NCBI GenBank assembly: GCA_037043015.1
Contig: CM073325.1
Coordinates: 11,511,001-11,575,000, forward strand
DNA length: 64,000 nucleotides
Direction: 5' to 3'
Source of the DNA: Bryum argenteum
Lineage: Eukaryota > Streptophyta > Bryopsida > Bryales > Bryaceae
Both the position numbers and the translations under genes were made by a program. Shown piece after piece: positions 46,543 through 59,402 of this stretch (position 1 is its first letter; each line of letters opens with the position of its first letter). The notes under the pieces were generated by a model. The model saw only the letters and a program-made list of their open reading frames with translations, had not been told where the DNA came from and did no database searches.

Positions 46543-48800
46543 ATGATTTATAAGAGTGAGGGCGCTGGTTTCGACAGTTTCAATCAAGGAAATCTTGAAA
46601 TTGCCGAAGTTGGCCTTCTACGATCGAGCTTGTCTACGCTAGGAGAAGGAATGGTAGGTGGAATGTCATTGAGGTCGAGGCGGGCCTCAGTTTGTGGAGA
46701 ATCGACAGCCTCCTCTTGCCCTGCGTTTTCTGTGTCTTCGCTGTTATCTACTTCACCTTCGAAGCCGACAGCAACTGCTGCGTCCTTGGTCTCCATGAAG
46801 TCGATGAGTGTCGCCACGCCGAAGAAGCACGGCCCTTACGCGGACAAGGGTCACCTGACAACATGGATCGATGCAATGAGAGCACAGTCGCCGGGCCGAC
46901 ATCGGCCTCACCATGGAGAGGTCGTTGATGCCTTGGACACGGAGGCTGCGATATACAGCTCTTGGCTCGTAAGTACCGACACTGATTCATTTACACTTGG
47001 CCTTGAGGAACGAATATCTACGTTCCGGAATTTTTCTTCCATCGAAGTTATGCCTAGGTTTTTGTACCTCGTTTTTTCTGATTGTGTTTACGTCGTTTGT
47101 TCAATGCAGGAGAAACATCCATCGGCGTTGACCTCTTTTGAGAAAATGGTGAAGCTTGCGAAGTCTAAGCAGATAGTTGTCTTCCTTGACTACGATGGCA
47201 CATTGTCGCCCATCGTCGCAAATCCGGACCGGGCTGTGATGTCTGACGAGGTAAGGACTTTCTCCACAGGTTTTTCGGTTTGTTTTTGTCGGTAGTACAC
47301 CTACGTTGCCTTCTTGGCATTTCAACCCACGCTTACCCTGTTTTGCTATCGCGCAGATGCGGGCTGTTGTTAAGGATTTGGCCACTTGCTTTCCTACTGC
47401 AATAATCAGTGGAAGAGCCCGCCCAAAGGTGTACGAATTTGTGCAATTGTCAGAGTTGTATTACGCGGGAAGTCACGGTATGGACATAGCCGGTCCTGCG
47501 AAGAGTTCAAGTGGCTTCAAGGTGGCCGGAAGCCGAAGCCAAGACAAGAAGGTACACCTCTTTCTGACACTGTCATTGCATCTATTTACTTACAAGACCT
47601 TGTTCTCTGCAGAAATTATTTGTGTATTGTACTTTAGGTATACCTGGCGCTTATTCGTTTGGACTTGTCTGACAGTAACTTGATTCTTGTCATTGAACAG
47701 GGCAACGACGTTGTGTTCTTCCAGCCTGCCAGTGAATACCTGCCATTGATGGATACGGTATGTTTTTGTTGTACCAATGTTCGCCATTTGTCTTATGATG
47801 CGCCTCATATTATGCTCTTAGCATAGCATTTTCTTGGAATCTTATTGCCCTTGATCGAACTCAGCAGTTGTGAAATTATCAGTCTCTCACCATGCGTATT
47901 CTATCCGCAGGTTTGTAACATCTTGACCGAAACCACCAAAGTCATCAAGGGCGCAAGAGTTGAACACAACAAGTATTGTGTTACTGTGCATTTCCGTAAT
48001 GTGAGAGAGGAGGTACTTAGTCACGCAACACTCACCTCATCTATTTTCGTTCGTGTAGTTTCAATGGCAGTACTACAACGTAGATGTTCACGGTGCCGGT
48101 ACTTGCTCCTCTAATTACGTTGTTTTCATCTTGGGTGCAGCAATGGGAAGCTCTTGCATCGAAAGTTCAGAACATTTTGAAGGATTATCCGACTCTAAGC
48201 CTCACTCACGGCCGGAAGGTGTTGGAGGTCCGCCCGTCTATTGCTTGGGACAAAGGCAAAGCTGTCGATTACCTCCTGAATTCTCTCGGTACGCACAATC
48301 ATCCTGCAGATGTGCATTGTTGCAATGAGTTTTCATTTATCGTGTTCGTCTATTGTGGTGACAATACTGAACTGACTGCATTGTCCAATGTTGCAGGTTT
48401 TGCTGATTCAAGTGAAGTTTTCCCGATTTACATTGGCGACGATCGTACCGACGAAGATGCTTTTCAGGTTTGTACTTGACACAGCTACCTGGTCTGAGTT
48501 TTAGTGAGATAGCTATCTTGCTATTGTACTGTCTCCGACTATATGATGCATAACATAGGCACTCTTCTTCTTTACATCTTACGTAAAAACTCACGACGTT
48601 TTTATCTTGTTATGCAGCTGTTGAACAGCATGGAGCACAGCTGCAGCATCTTGGTGTCAAGTGTACCCAAGTCAACGAAAGCCAACGTCTCGCTTCGAGA
48701 TCCATCAGAGGTGCAGGAATTTTTGCGACGATTGGTGCACTGGAAGAAATGGGGACCGGAGAAACGAAACAGCGGAACATACGGACGGCATTTCCTATAG
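46543..48800 (+). CDS. TPP: Trehalose-6-phosphate phosphatase
   Basis: Eight exons join in frame: 46543-46968, 47110-47250, 47357-47551, 47701-47757, 47911-48012, 48141-48288, 48397-48467, 48618-48800, giving 440 aa. The enzyme removes phosphate from trehalose-6-phosphate, a sugar-status signal in plants, leaving trehalose. It is a HAD-family hydrolase: motif I is [10 protein letters not shown] (nucleophile D169, acid/base D171), the SGR motif is at 207-209, and the metal-binding motif is [10 protein letters not shown] (370-379). WDKGKAV and the closing [16 protein letters not shown] are typical of plant TPPs. No trehalose synthase domain is present, so it is a stand-alone class III-type TPP. 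The N-terminal ~140 residues are Ser-rich and poorly conserved, as in other plant members. The ATG at 46543 is the first in this frame after an in-frame GTG region; splice sites are canonical. Confidence 0.95.
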
Positions 48801-51286
48801 ACGACAATGATAGCAGCCGGCAACAACGATAATATTCTACCTCATGACCTCATTCGCCTGGTCAAATTTTGTCAATCCATCTTGACAAATTTTGTCATCC
48901 TTGTCAAGATTCCAGCTCCTCCCTCCTACCCACCCACTTCCGAGTCCTCGGTCGCGCCTCATCCTCAGCAGTTCGCTAAGAGGTTTCCATTGCCATTTTC
49001 AACCGGCAGGGAGCTTGTACAGAATATACAGGAGATGAGGATCGATGCTGTAGTGACGAGCGCATGAAGTGGTGGAGCTGGCCTTTTCCACTGTAGGCGA
49101 CCCTTGTATCATGTATCGAACCTGACGTTCATATAGAGGAGGTATAGGGCACCACTACCCTTAATACTTACAGATGACTCTCTTTATATCATAGCCTCTC
49201 TTGTAATCTACCCTTCGTGATTGACAGCATATCACACCTCATGCATTTTTTGGACGCATCAAACAATTTCACTACTGTGTAAATTTCACTATTCTGTAAA
49301 GGTTCCTGTCTTACATGCAAGTGGCGTTGCTATAGTATCCTAGATATTTTCTTGCTTTTGGGATAATTCTAACATACTCGATGGCAGCAAGTAAAGAAGA
49401 AGATTTCGTTAATCATGAGAAGAATATCTATCATTGTGAAGTTTTGAGAACCTAACGTTAAAAAGCTTCAAAGCAGTTGTCCAGTTCCACTAGCCGACGA
49501 AAAACGAGAATATTGTATTCGGCATGGAGGGCAAGACTGTAGACTTGTATATTAAATGGTATGAAAACGTGATCTCTGCACTTGTTAAGCAACTTCTCCT
49601 TTATGAGCAATGAAATTACTCTGAACCAGCTAGACTGCCTTGTAATGTAGAGTATATTCTTTTATCCCAGTTAGTCATGAAGAATTATTCTGCGTTGAAC
49701 TAACCAGTTTCTTTGTCGTTAATGGATTTTCTTCCGAATATAAGAAACTCACCTTACAGCTGAAGTAAAGTATAATTCTCTTTCTTGACAATGTTGCGAC
49801 GAAAAGGTGCTCCAGTTACTAAACGTGGTATATGCATTGTTTGTTATAAAAGTTTGTTATTTTACTAATGGAAGGAAGAGCGATATCCTTCACGTATTGA
49901 AATTTTGTAAGTAACTGACTGCCCTGCTCAGCTTCTCAAGTTCGACCTCAATCTTTGCAGAAGTGTGACAACGAGAACAACACTGGATCAGAGTGATCTG
50001 CAAACGACCTTCATTTTTGTTACTTGATTGTCAAATGAAATAATTGGAACTATTGTAAGAAATCGGGAGTATCATTTAGACTGCTCACATACGCAAACCA
50101 GTCAATGGAATTCTTGTTCATTTGGCATTTGATCCTGTCGGGTCCCCCTATGAATTATCCATTCTCGTAAATGCAATCTCATCATTTTTTAATTAGAAGA
50201 TATTTGAAAAAAAAGTCACATTCCAAAATCTTTTCCGTGAGATCTATTCGAAAACATAGTTGTTTTCCCTATAGAATGTATGATGAGGTGTATCATGATA
50301 TTGAAGTTGCTCTTGGGATTGTTCGGGACTTGGGGCCCTGCCAAGTGTTTTCATCTTTTGAAATTGTACCTTCGAATTGAAGCGAGCAATAAATGAAGGC
50401 GATGAATTGATTGGCCTCCCATTCTCTCACTTTTTGGAGGGTTGACCATATTGAACTTATCCCTTATCTATAAGGATATGATTTGAGAAGATTGACATTA
50501 ACCCTTCATGTAAGGCCCTTTGGGTCAATTTCACAATTGAATGAACTAATTCAGTGAAATTTTTTTGCCTTCTTTCGGCTCCAATATCACCTTGACTCTC
50601 CATGTAAAGCACCCATAATGTACAAAGGATGATTCATGATGTATGCACATTCAAATCATTGTTTTGTGCCTTCTCAAGGACATAACATGACATAAATAAT
50701 ATCCAAAAAGATATATGGTTATCACATTACAAGGGTCGAGGGGGTGTTTTCTAATTTATGTATGGCAGATTTAAAAGAATGAACTTTTGAACTCTCAAAA
50801 TTTGGTTGTGTGGTTTTTTATGAGCATCTTGAGCAGAGTGGCTAAAAGGATGAGAAAGCTACATTCTGAATAAAAGGGTGATTATCTTTTCCAGGCTCTC
50901 TAACTCGCCAAATTCGGCGTTGGCAAAAAGTGGCCCTCAACCAGCCAAAGGTGGTCTCTCTCTATGATGAATTACCTGTTTGGCCTCCATCCAACTCTGA
51001 GCCTTTTAGGCATTGTCTTCTACAATTGACTTGACTTTGTCTTTAGTTAGCATGTCTTTTGGAGGAACTTCAAACCTTTTGAACTTTAAGAACTTTTGAG
51101 TTTTTGTTGTGATTTGGTGAAGTTCTCCCAATATAAGGACAAATAGGCTAAATTTAACAACCCCATACATGGCAACATCTCTCTAATCTTGGTGTTACTT
51201 CAGAGGATGCTCCAAGGAGTAGACAAAACAACATTTAGAATGTTATATAGTTATGACATTGCAAGAGGAAATACAAAATGTGAATT
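48801..51286. other. 3' flank of TPP and intergenic DNA
   Basis: 48801-49300 probably includes the 3' UTR. The frame 48807-49067 runs straight on from the end of TPP and has no domain. The remainder is AT-rich with nothing recognised. Confidence 0.4.
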
Positions 51287-51369
51287 TGGTGACTGTGGGA
51301 TTTGAACCCACGCATGCTTATGCATAGGCAGTCTTATGACCACCCCCTTAACCACTCGGACAAGTCAGC
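51287..51369 (-). tRNA. Class II tRNA-like sequence (Ser/Leu type), probably degenerate
   Basis: On the minus strand an acceptor stem GCTGACT / AGTCACC pairs at six of seven positions. TGTCCGAGTGGTTAAGG is a typical Ser/Leu-type D arm and box A. A long variable arm ATGC-ATAA-GCAT pairs fully. GTGGGTTCAAATCCCAC is a perfect T arm with box B, and TTTT follows about 10 bases downstream. The anticodon arm pairs poorly, so the anticodon cannot be set; TAAG lies in the loop region. It may be a tRNA pseudogene or the head of a tRNA-derived SINE. Confidence 0.5.
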
Positions 51370-53107
51370 TTGAGTTCAATACGTGATAACAAAGTTGTGG
51401 TCTTGCAAATATATATACGATAGTATATGGTTTACTTTACTCTTTGTAGATTTTCAGTTTATGCCCGTCCATCAAGTCTTGTTCTATCATATTCATGTGC
51501 TTGTTTACTAACAATACCGCATTATGCATACATGCAAGCATAATTAAAAATGGACAATAAAGATTTCAGAAATAACATCAAATCTTTGAGATTTACCAAA
51601 AGCTTTAAAACTTTGTTTACAAAATGTTGAGTCAAATTCAACATCACAAATATAGAACAATTCTCTTGTTCCAAAATTGGCTTGTCAAAGGTACAAGTCC
51701 TACCAGACCCTATAAAAAAAACATTACATAATTGTATAAAACTCTGAGATTCATAACTCATCTTCCAAGCCCACAAGTTTCTTAAGTCGAAATGTACCAT
51801 TTTGCCAAGTGGAGCAAGACCTGGTGCACAATTCTATGTCAAATCTGAAACTACCCACATAAACTTTAGTAGCTTCTCTTTCCACTCACTTCTACTCCAA
51901 AAGCCACCATCTTTCCTTCCTTCCATTTTCAATTCACCACAAAAAAAACAAAAAATAAAAAAACATCCAAAGCGACAAAAAAAAACATCCACTCACAATC
52001 TCATGAATTCAAGTCAATTGTTGGTCAGAGAAAGTAGGTCAAGCTTCTTCGTCCGTTTCGCAACGCACTCAATCTCTTTAGATCTGATAATCAATCTCCT
52101 TTTCTGTAGTAAAAAGGTGAAGAAGAAGAAGAAGAAATAGTCCACGGTCATGTTGGCCCACCTGCACAACCAAGTCGCCATCGCCATTGCAGACGTCAAT
52201 TGAATTGAAGCACGAGCCATATGATTATGCTTACCACCCTCACGAAGGTTCTTACACAATTGCCAGCCACCAACATGCTAGACTGTGGTCAAGCAGAATC
52301 TGAGTAGCAGGACCATCATTGACACAGCCCATGTGATCACGTTCTTTTGGATGCATTGATCGAGGGAATTGTCCTACGTAAACCACCGATGGAAATATCT
52401 ACCGGTGAATAAGGACTTATGACTATGGACATGTATAGTCATATTGTCTCGAGCGACTAAAGTAAACGTCTAAGAACATGACTTTTGAAAGTCATGTTAT
52501 TATAGTTTGTGGTCACATACCACATGTTATGACTAATACTGTGTGACGATGAACCGTCAAAACATGGTTATAAGATGATTACGAAAAGCTGTATCTTCAA
52601 TCATCTTAATCTTAGTTGCTCAAGACAATATGACTACACCCATAGTCGTAACACTTTGAAGAATGTGTTGTAGTGCTCATGATTCTCAAATTCGGTTCAT
52701 TAGGAAAGTGGGAAGTGATTGAAAGGAAGGTTGTGGAATCTGGGAATTGGAAGTGTGCAAAGGAAAACGAATGTGATGTAGCTGATGGCAAAAATGAGTC
52801 GCATACAGTCGGCAGTGGTTTCACGAATCTCTTGCCCCCCTTCAGAATGTTGCAGTAAGTCTTGTCCTTCGCTCCATGGCTCATTTTGATCTTTGCAGAG
52901 ACCAACCCTGTCGATATCGTTCGAAGAAGCAGTGTTCTAACAGCAATTAAAGACATTTGGTGTAGTATTTAATTCTTGTCTTCAAGCTTACCGAATGCAA
53001 TGGTATTCTTTCGTACTGTTGGGGTTGAAATATTAACCAGGGTTAATTCTCCGAGTGTTCGATTGTCGGTTGTTATCTGCTTCATTTCATCGTGGCACTA
53101 ATCTCCA
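51370..53107. other. Intergenic; A-rich tract and small palindromes
   Basis: 51940-52000 is A-rich simple sequence. A near-perfect hairpin AACATGACTT/AAGTCATGTT with a TTGA loop lies at 52475-52498. Open frames at 51802-52140 and 52612-52956 have no domain and are not called. Confidence 0.4.
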
Positions 53108-53625
53108 GGATGTTGCTAGAGTAAGTGCCTCAGATTCGTAGAGAATTGATCGCTGCAGGAAATTAGAGGAAACCGAATTGATTATCACATCCTGGAATAT
53201 CCGGCATTGACGAGGAAGTTCTTTGAGCTTCAATCGGTATCTTGTGCAGCAAGCACATGATGATAAAGTGTTTGAATGCCGAGTTGAAGCTCGATCCGTA
53301 TGCAAACTTACATGCCACTTATTTAACACAAACATCACTCGATGGTACACAAACATCAATCAAGGTATGAGTAAGTATCCAAGAAATACTTGATTCTGAA
53401 AATGTTGTACGAAGTTGAAGAGAAGTCCTTGTTGAGTGCTCATGAGGCTTTCCAAACAGATTTGCATGGAATTTGTACGAGTGGTGTCTGCATGGGTTGA
53501 AGATGAGGTTCTGCATGAGGTTCTGCATGAGGTTTTGCATGGGTTTTAATTGGGGTTGACTGTACAAAGTATTTTGTGTATGATTGGTCATGTCTGCTGT
53601 ACTAAGGGTATGTTGATGGGAATGG
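53108..53625. repeat. Diverged local duplication, copy 1
   Basis: Shares ordered blocks with 54187-55022: CAGGATGTTG, GAAATTAGAGGA, TTGAAGCTCGAT, AAACAGATTTGCATGGAATT and TGTACAAAGTATTTTGTGTA. Inside, GAGGTTCTGCAT is repeated three times (53510-53545). The function is unknown; it could be a decayed gene or non-coding transcript. Confidence 0.6.
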
Positions 53626-54186
53626 CATAAATGAAGAGCTAATTCTGAACAGCTTTTAAAAACCCGGAAAATGGAAATGATCATCTCTTCCTTCTGATTT
53701 GATTGAAAATTAGCACAGAAGGAATATAAGCAAATGTATATTATGGGACTCCTGCAAAGATAATTTCCCATGTTTTATCAACATTAAAATCCTCTTATAA
53801 GTTGTTTGAGTAATCGAGACTTCAATAGGTTTTGAATGTAGCATTTGAAGAGAATCGTGCTTTGTAATTGAAAAGGATTCATACAAAGACATATGAATAT
53901 AGTTGTGAGTAGTTTTCAAAGTAAGGAGTACAATTTGCCAGTGTACACAATCAAGGTTTTAGTTCATTTATTCAAAAGTTGAGTCTAAAGTCCCATGTTA
54001 GCATGAATTTCTGGAGCTGATGCACATGGCCTTCCAAGGACTCTGTGTTTTTCCTTTTTCTTTCTCAGTATGATAACAATGTCTGGAGTAAAATGTTTTG
54101 TACTCAGACACATTTTATTGTCAGGTTTAATTCATCGTAGCAACCATGAATTTTATCTTCCGCTTACGAAACTGCACAATTCCTCA

Positions 54187-55022
54187 GGATGTTGGAGTGA
54201 GTGGCTCGCTTCTGATTACAGTCGATCATAGACAAGAGAGAAAGCCTGCAAGGAAATTGGAGGACGCTGAATTGATGATTACATCCTGGTAATTCTGGCA
54301 CTTAACTGGGAATTCTTTCTTTGACATAGAGCTTCGATCGATCCTTTTGTGCAACTATAGAAGCGCATTATGCCGGAGAATTCGAATGCCAGTTGAAGCT
54401 CGATCGATATGCACTCTTACATGTATGAGCAAACATTAAACACCAATCGAGGTACGAGTAACTATGTAAGATAAGTGATGATTGCTCTCGCTTAATATAT
54501 GTTGCAATTGATTAGCTTAAAATGAGAGGAACCATCTAGCATAAAGATTGTAATGAACAGTGAGTTTTTGTTGATTCCAATCATACTTAATAGCTGTGAG
54601 TTCTCAATACTGTTCACATTCTACGACTCAACAACTTTATATGTTTCTAAATATTGATGTAGCAATGAAAGAGTTTGCCATTTGATGAAGGGTATGTCTA
54701 CCTTACGTCAATCTCCTCAATTCTCATGAAAATGATGATTGATCGAAACAAGAAGCTGAAAACTAGTTGCAAATTCCACTCATTATCAACATTATCCTTT
54801 GAATTAGTTACCCTGAATTCTGAAGAGATCATGAGAAGTCCTTGTTGAGCATGAGGTTTTCTAAACAGATTTGCATGGAATTTGTACGAGTAGTGTCTGC
54901 ATGGGTTTGAAACTGAGATTTATTTGCATGGGGTTTTAAATGCCTGCCTGGGGTTGATTGTACAAAGTATTTTGTGTATGATTGATCATGTCTGCTGTAC
55001 TAAAGGATATGTTGATTGGAAT
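54187..55022. repeat. Diverged local duplication, copy 2
   Basis: Same blocks and orientation as 53108-53625, with about 250 bp of extra AT-rich sequence in the middle (54480-54840). No coding frame spans it. Confidence 0.6.
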
Positions 55023-55282
55023 GGTACTAATGAATATAAATCATTTAAGAATTCATTGAGAATTCATCATCTATTCTAGTTGTCAAATGCATGCTACATT
55101 GAACTAACTCTGAACCACCGTCTGGGAAGAATTTTGCAACTTTCTGGCCAATATCCTACAATTCTACAATAGATGGGTTATTTTCCTTATCTTGTGTAGT
55201 CTATTTTTTGCTAATCTACTGGGAATAATAAAAAATTGTATAATATTGATGGGTTTTTTTGTATGATTTCAAAATCTACTAG

Positions 55283-56275
55283 TATGACCTTGTCGAAATC
55301 TCGTGATTCATCGACCCGTTTTGGGATCCAATTGTTTTCCACAACTCTACCGAAAAAACTCGCTTTCGACGACACTTCATGCGGATTTGACCGGCCGCTC
55401 CCAAGATCATAATGCCACAAAACAAACTACGTGCCTTAAATACAAACTAGTATGGTTAGCGCCGTTGCCACCAATATATTCTCAAGTTTTATATACTTAA
55501 GTAAGTTACTATAATTGTATAAAAGAATAAATGTAATAAAAATCTTCTATAATTAGGTCACTTTTGTAATTTTTGGTGATTTAGGGCCAAAAAATTCTTC
55601 AAAATTCAATATCTCGGGACTCGTCGTCTCTTTTGCGATCAGATTGTTTTCCACAACTTCACAAAAAAAATCCCTTCCAACGGCACATCATACAACCCGA
55701 TCGGACAAGCGGTCCCGCAGATCATAATCTCACAAAACAAAGTCCTGAAAGTAGTAAATGCCTTAAATAAAAGCCTAAAATGGCCCGTGGAGTTGCCACA
55801 AATTAGGTCATTTTTATTAAATGACTCAATGACGCTACGACACCCAACGCATCAATGAAAACCATTGTATGCTCTACTCTATTGTACTTGGTGCATAATA
55901 GAGACAGCTCTTCACATCCTCACTACCAGCTCTTCACATCCTCACTACCAAAACTAGATGCTCTAGCTAACACGATAGAAGCAACGTCCTAGACGCAGAA
56001 CACACACCCACTACCGAGACCATCTCTGCACCTGTTTTCAAGATCCACCGGTATGAGCCACGTGTTGAGTTACTTGAGTTCAGTGTGCTGTTATAAAATT
56101 CTCCAATAATTTTGTACTTCTTGGTGGTTAGGGGCCATAAATACTTCCAAATTCAGTATATCGGGACCGGTTGACTCGTTTTGCAATCTGATTGTTTTAC
56201 CACTCCCAATGAATCCTTATGCGGCCAGATCCAACTCCCGGTTCCTATAATTATATTGTCACTTGCAAAACAAAA
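55283..56275. repeat. Three diverged copies of a roughly 170-bp sequence
   Basis: 55283-55455, 55595-55795 and 56140-56275 each run from a TCGTGATTC/TCGGGACTCG/TCGGGACCGG block through (C/T)(A/T)GATTGTTTT(C/A)CCAC to a CGGCCAGAT/CGGATTTGA block and ATCATAAT...CACAAAACAAA. They lie in the same orientation with unequal spacing. Confidence 0.5.
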
Positions 56276-56570
56276 GACAACTCAACAGAACTCAAGAGAA
56301 AAGAACAACACTCAACATAACAGTACTGAACGGAACAAAACTCAACTCAACAGAACTCAACAGAACAACATAGAAATCAATTGAACGGAATAGATCTCAA
56401 CAGAGATCAGAACTCAACAAAACAAAATTCAACAAAATAGAACTAACAAAACTCAATAGAACAGAACTCAACAGAACAGAATAGAACTCAACAGAACTCA
56501 ATAGAACTCAATGGAACTCAATAGAATCAAATAAAACTTAACCAAACTAAAAAGAATAGAACAAAATAAT
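56276..56570. repeat. Degenerate simple repeat (ACAGAACTCA)n
   Basis: About 295 bp of A/C-rich sequence in which ACTCAACAGA, AACAGAACTC and AATAGAACTC recur many times with drift. It follows directly on the third copy of the preceding repeat. Confidence 0.85.
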
Positions 56571-57749
56571 AGATTTTAATTTGATTTGTTTATAAAACAC
56601 TTATATCCATCACTTTGATTTATACAGTGATCCTGTTTCAGTTTTAAAAAAATTGTAACACGCAATTGCTTCTCACTTTGCCCATTTACACAATTCTCTT
56701 CAATTGCATAATCCCACATAGATTACTCACACAAAAATTTGATGTGTTTCTAAGAAAGTAAGAGAAAGTGAGGAGAAATAGAAAATATGAACAAAATATG
56801 AACTTAGAAATTCTATCACTTTTCGCACATTTCCAAAATGAAATAAAATAGAAGAATACTAATAATGAACCTATAAATAAACCATCTATACTACAAGTCT
56901 AGAGCTATAAAAATGAATTTTTCTACTAGTGAAGAAGTTAGTATGCTCAAAATTGCTTAAGATGAGGCACAGAAAGAGGTACATTATAGCCTCCATTTTC
57001 AAATTTCATTTTGTTTAGTTAAAGGTACACCTATAGCTTCGACTTCCAATAATCAAAGATAATCCAAACCTCATATTCTAAATTGCACATTCTTGAACAT
57101 TAAAGGAGAGCAGAGTCGTTTCATGTTAAATGGCTAAGCCAAGGGGACACAAGATGAGATCTATAAGATAGTTCTTAACTTATCATGAGATAAGATGAAC
57201 TATCTTTGCAATTCCAGTTGACAACTCTTAACAAATTATATGTCAACTTGGTCTACAATTTTTATGCCGAATCGCTATGTTCTCTTCTACTACAAAATCA
57301 ATTTCCTACGCTACTTCCCACTGTAAATTTTGTGCTTATTGAGCATATTAGAGCAACTCTTTTCAAATACAGAATCCACGCACTCCAATCGAGATGGGAG
57401 GGAGCCCTTAGAAGAGACAACAAGTAAAAGGATTTACAAGGCACTTCTGTCATAAAACAGTTGCAATTTAACTCAACTTCAAACCTCATGTGGAAAAAAG
57501 AGAAGAGTTGTAGATGGGGCCAAGTTCACTAGGTAAAGTGTTGTAATTTATTCCTCTTTCCAGGTACATTCTTGTCACCTTTTTGCTGCTATAAGTAGAT
57601 CTCTTTCCTTGCATGTGCATCTCTTCCTTTAGAGTTTAAAGTGACCAAATAAAATATATTAAAACCAAGCTAGATAAGGATTTATATGCTACATTGGAGC
57701 CTACACTATTTGATCACACTATGTTCCATTTTTTAGCATATTCATAAAA
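56571..57749. other. Intergenic, AT-rich; lone CACTA-like end
   Basis: TTTTTCTACTAGTG near 56917-56930 equals the right end of the element at 57750-58272 and may be a solo remnant. No gene is supported. Confidence 0.4.
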
Positions 57750-58272
57750 CACTAGTAGAAAAAGGCACTAAAAGTACGTCTCTAATGACTTCAATGAATT
57801 GTCCATAATGATACAAGAGTGCTTGTTTTCATTGTGCTTCTAATGACATCAAAATAAATTATTATATTTTTCATTGTTTTTTTTTTTTTTTTTTTTTTTC
57901 TTCCTCGGTTGTAACAAGCATACTTTAGCATGCTATAGTGGTGCTTGGATTAAATAAACGTTTTCAGACAAACAAAAACGTTGATCTTATCTAAGCGTTG
58001 ACCATAACAAAACAATGCTTCTTTGCATAATAAGGGGGCAGGGCCAGCGTTCTTAACTAGACGTTGATTTTAACAAGGTTGATCTTAATATCCAAGTACC
58101 ACTGAAGATTAATTAATTTTTTTTAAAGAAAGGTGAGAAATAAAACAAGTTATTCTAATGTCATTAGAAGCACAATTAAAATAAGCAGTATTGTATCATC
58201 ACTCTCGTACCATTTCCAACAAGTCATTAGAGTCATTAGAGATGTCACTTTTTGTGCCTTTTTCTACTAGTG
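57750..58272. mobile_element. CACTA-like MITE, 523 bp
   Basis: The left end CACTAGTAGAAAAAGGCACT and the right end GTGCCTTTTTCTACTAGTG are inverted over 19 bp, and similarity continues inward (TCTCTAATGACTTC / TCATTAGAGATG). CACTA-type ends define the CMC superfamily. A T-tract lies near 57878-57899. No transposase is encoded and no exact target duplication was seen. Confidence 0.65.
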
Positions 58273-58668
58273 ATACACATAAAAACCTACAAAGTTTTCA
58301 TTTGTTCCTTTAACAAGCGAGTCACACTTTATAATACTCACGTTTAATCGAGGTTCCCTCAAAACTATGAATTATGGGGAATACATCCACAAAACCTTTC
58401 TTGTTTGTATTCTAGATGATTCCTTTACTCTCCTTGTTCAATCGTGCATGCGTTTACGTCAGAAAACGCCGCTTCCTAAGCCAAAATAAAAATAAATCTC
58501 CCTCCTTGTGAGACTTCGCCTTCCTCGCGGGGATTTATTTTTACATTATCTTGTCCTTTAGGGGATTGTCTTATACATAGTGATCATGCTCCTCCATGGT
58601 CAGTTTTACCTGCAAGGTTAGTTACTGGTACTGCATATCTATCTCTTGTTTAAATTTTCCACCAATAA

Positions 58669-58712
<44 letters not shown>

Positions 58713-59005
58713 TTCAATTCGGGTCAAAATTTCCAAAAGTAGAAAGATTTGAATTGATGCAACCGAGGCAACAACAACAGAGGCAGAGATTTAGTAGGGA
58801 AAGGACGGCTGAATTCCGTTGTACAATTACTGTACACGCACATCCAGAAACCCCCCCGGCTAAGCTCGCCCAAGCGGACTTGAAAGATTTGAATGTCAGG
58901 ATTTCTGCTGATTCCACAACAATTGCCAGATCCTCTGGATTTCAATCTTGTGTGCTCGCATGCTCATTGCCAGTCACTCACTGCCTATCTTCAACCCAAA
59001 TTGCT
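58273..59005. other. Intergenic with a 40-base poly(A) tract
   Basis: AATAAAT followed by an unbroken A run (58671-58710) looks like the tail of a retroposed sequence, but no flanking duplication or recognisable source could be found. Open frames around 58714-59008 on both strands have no domain. Confidence 0.4.
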
Positions 59006-59235
59006 TAAGGTAGAAGTGGCTAAAACCGTCCGGCCCCAAAAACCGTCCGACTTTCAGCTTTGCATACTTGGAATAGTGGTGTAAAATATTAATTATTTGT
59101 TGATAGTCTGCAAAGCTAGTGCAGACTCCATCCCCAAAAAAAAGACATTTTTTGAGTAATCCTATAATTTCCTATGAATATTTGAACCCTGCTGTGCGGT
59201 TTTTGGGGCTGAGCGGTTTTAGCCACTCCTACCTT
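59006..59235. mobile_element. MITE, family E, copy 1 (about 230 bp)
   Basis: The left end AAGGTAGAAGTGGCTAAAAC and the right end GTTTTAGCCACTCCTACCTT begin inverted repeats of about 40 bp that include CCCCAAAAACCG / CGGTTTTTGGGG. The interior has GCTTTGCATACTTGGAATAG and a weak internal inverted pair. Confidence 0.75.
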
Positions 59236-59402
59236 ATTCCTTTTGTTTTCCCTCCACTGTTCAATCTGCATTTATTGCAAGATTAGATTCGAATACAACA
59301 TTCAAAATCCCTTTTTGTGGTATCCAATGCAACGGTGTAATATGCACAAACTTTATCATGAGTGAAAAACATTGAAACTAGCTAGGATTGTGTATGATTC
59401 TC

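Noticed and set aside
56270..56570. Regularly spaced short repeats resembling a CRISPR array
   Set aside because: Units are degenerate, continuous simple sequence without unique spacers, and the genome is eukaryotic.
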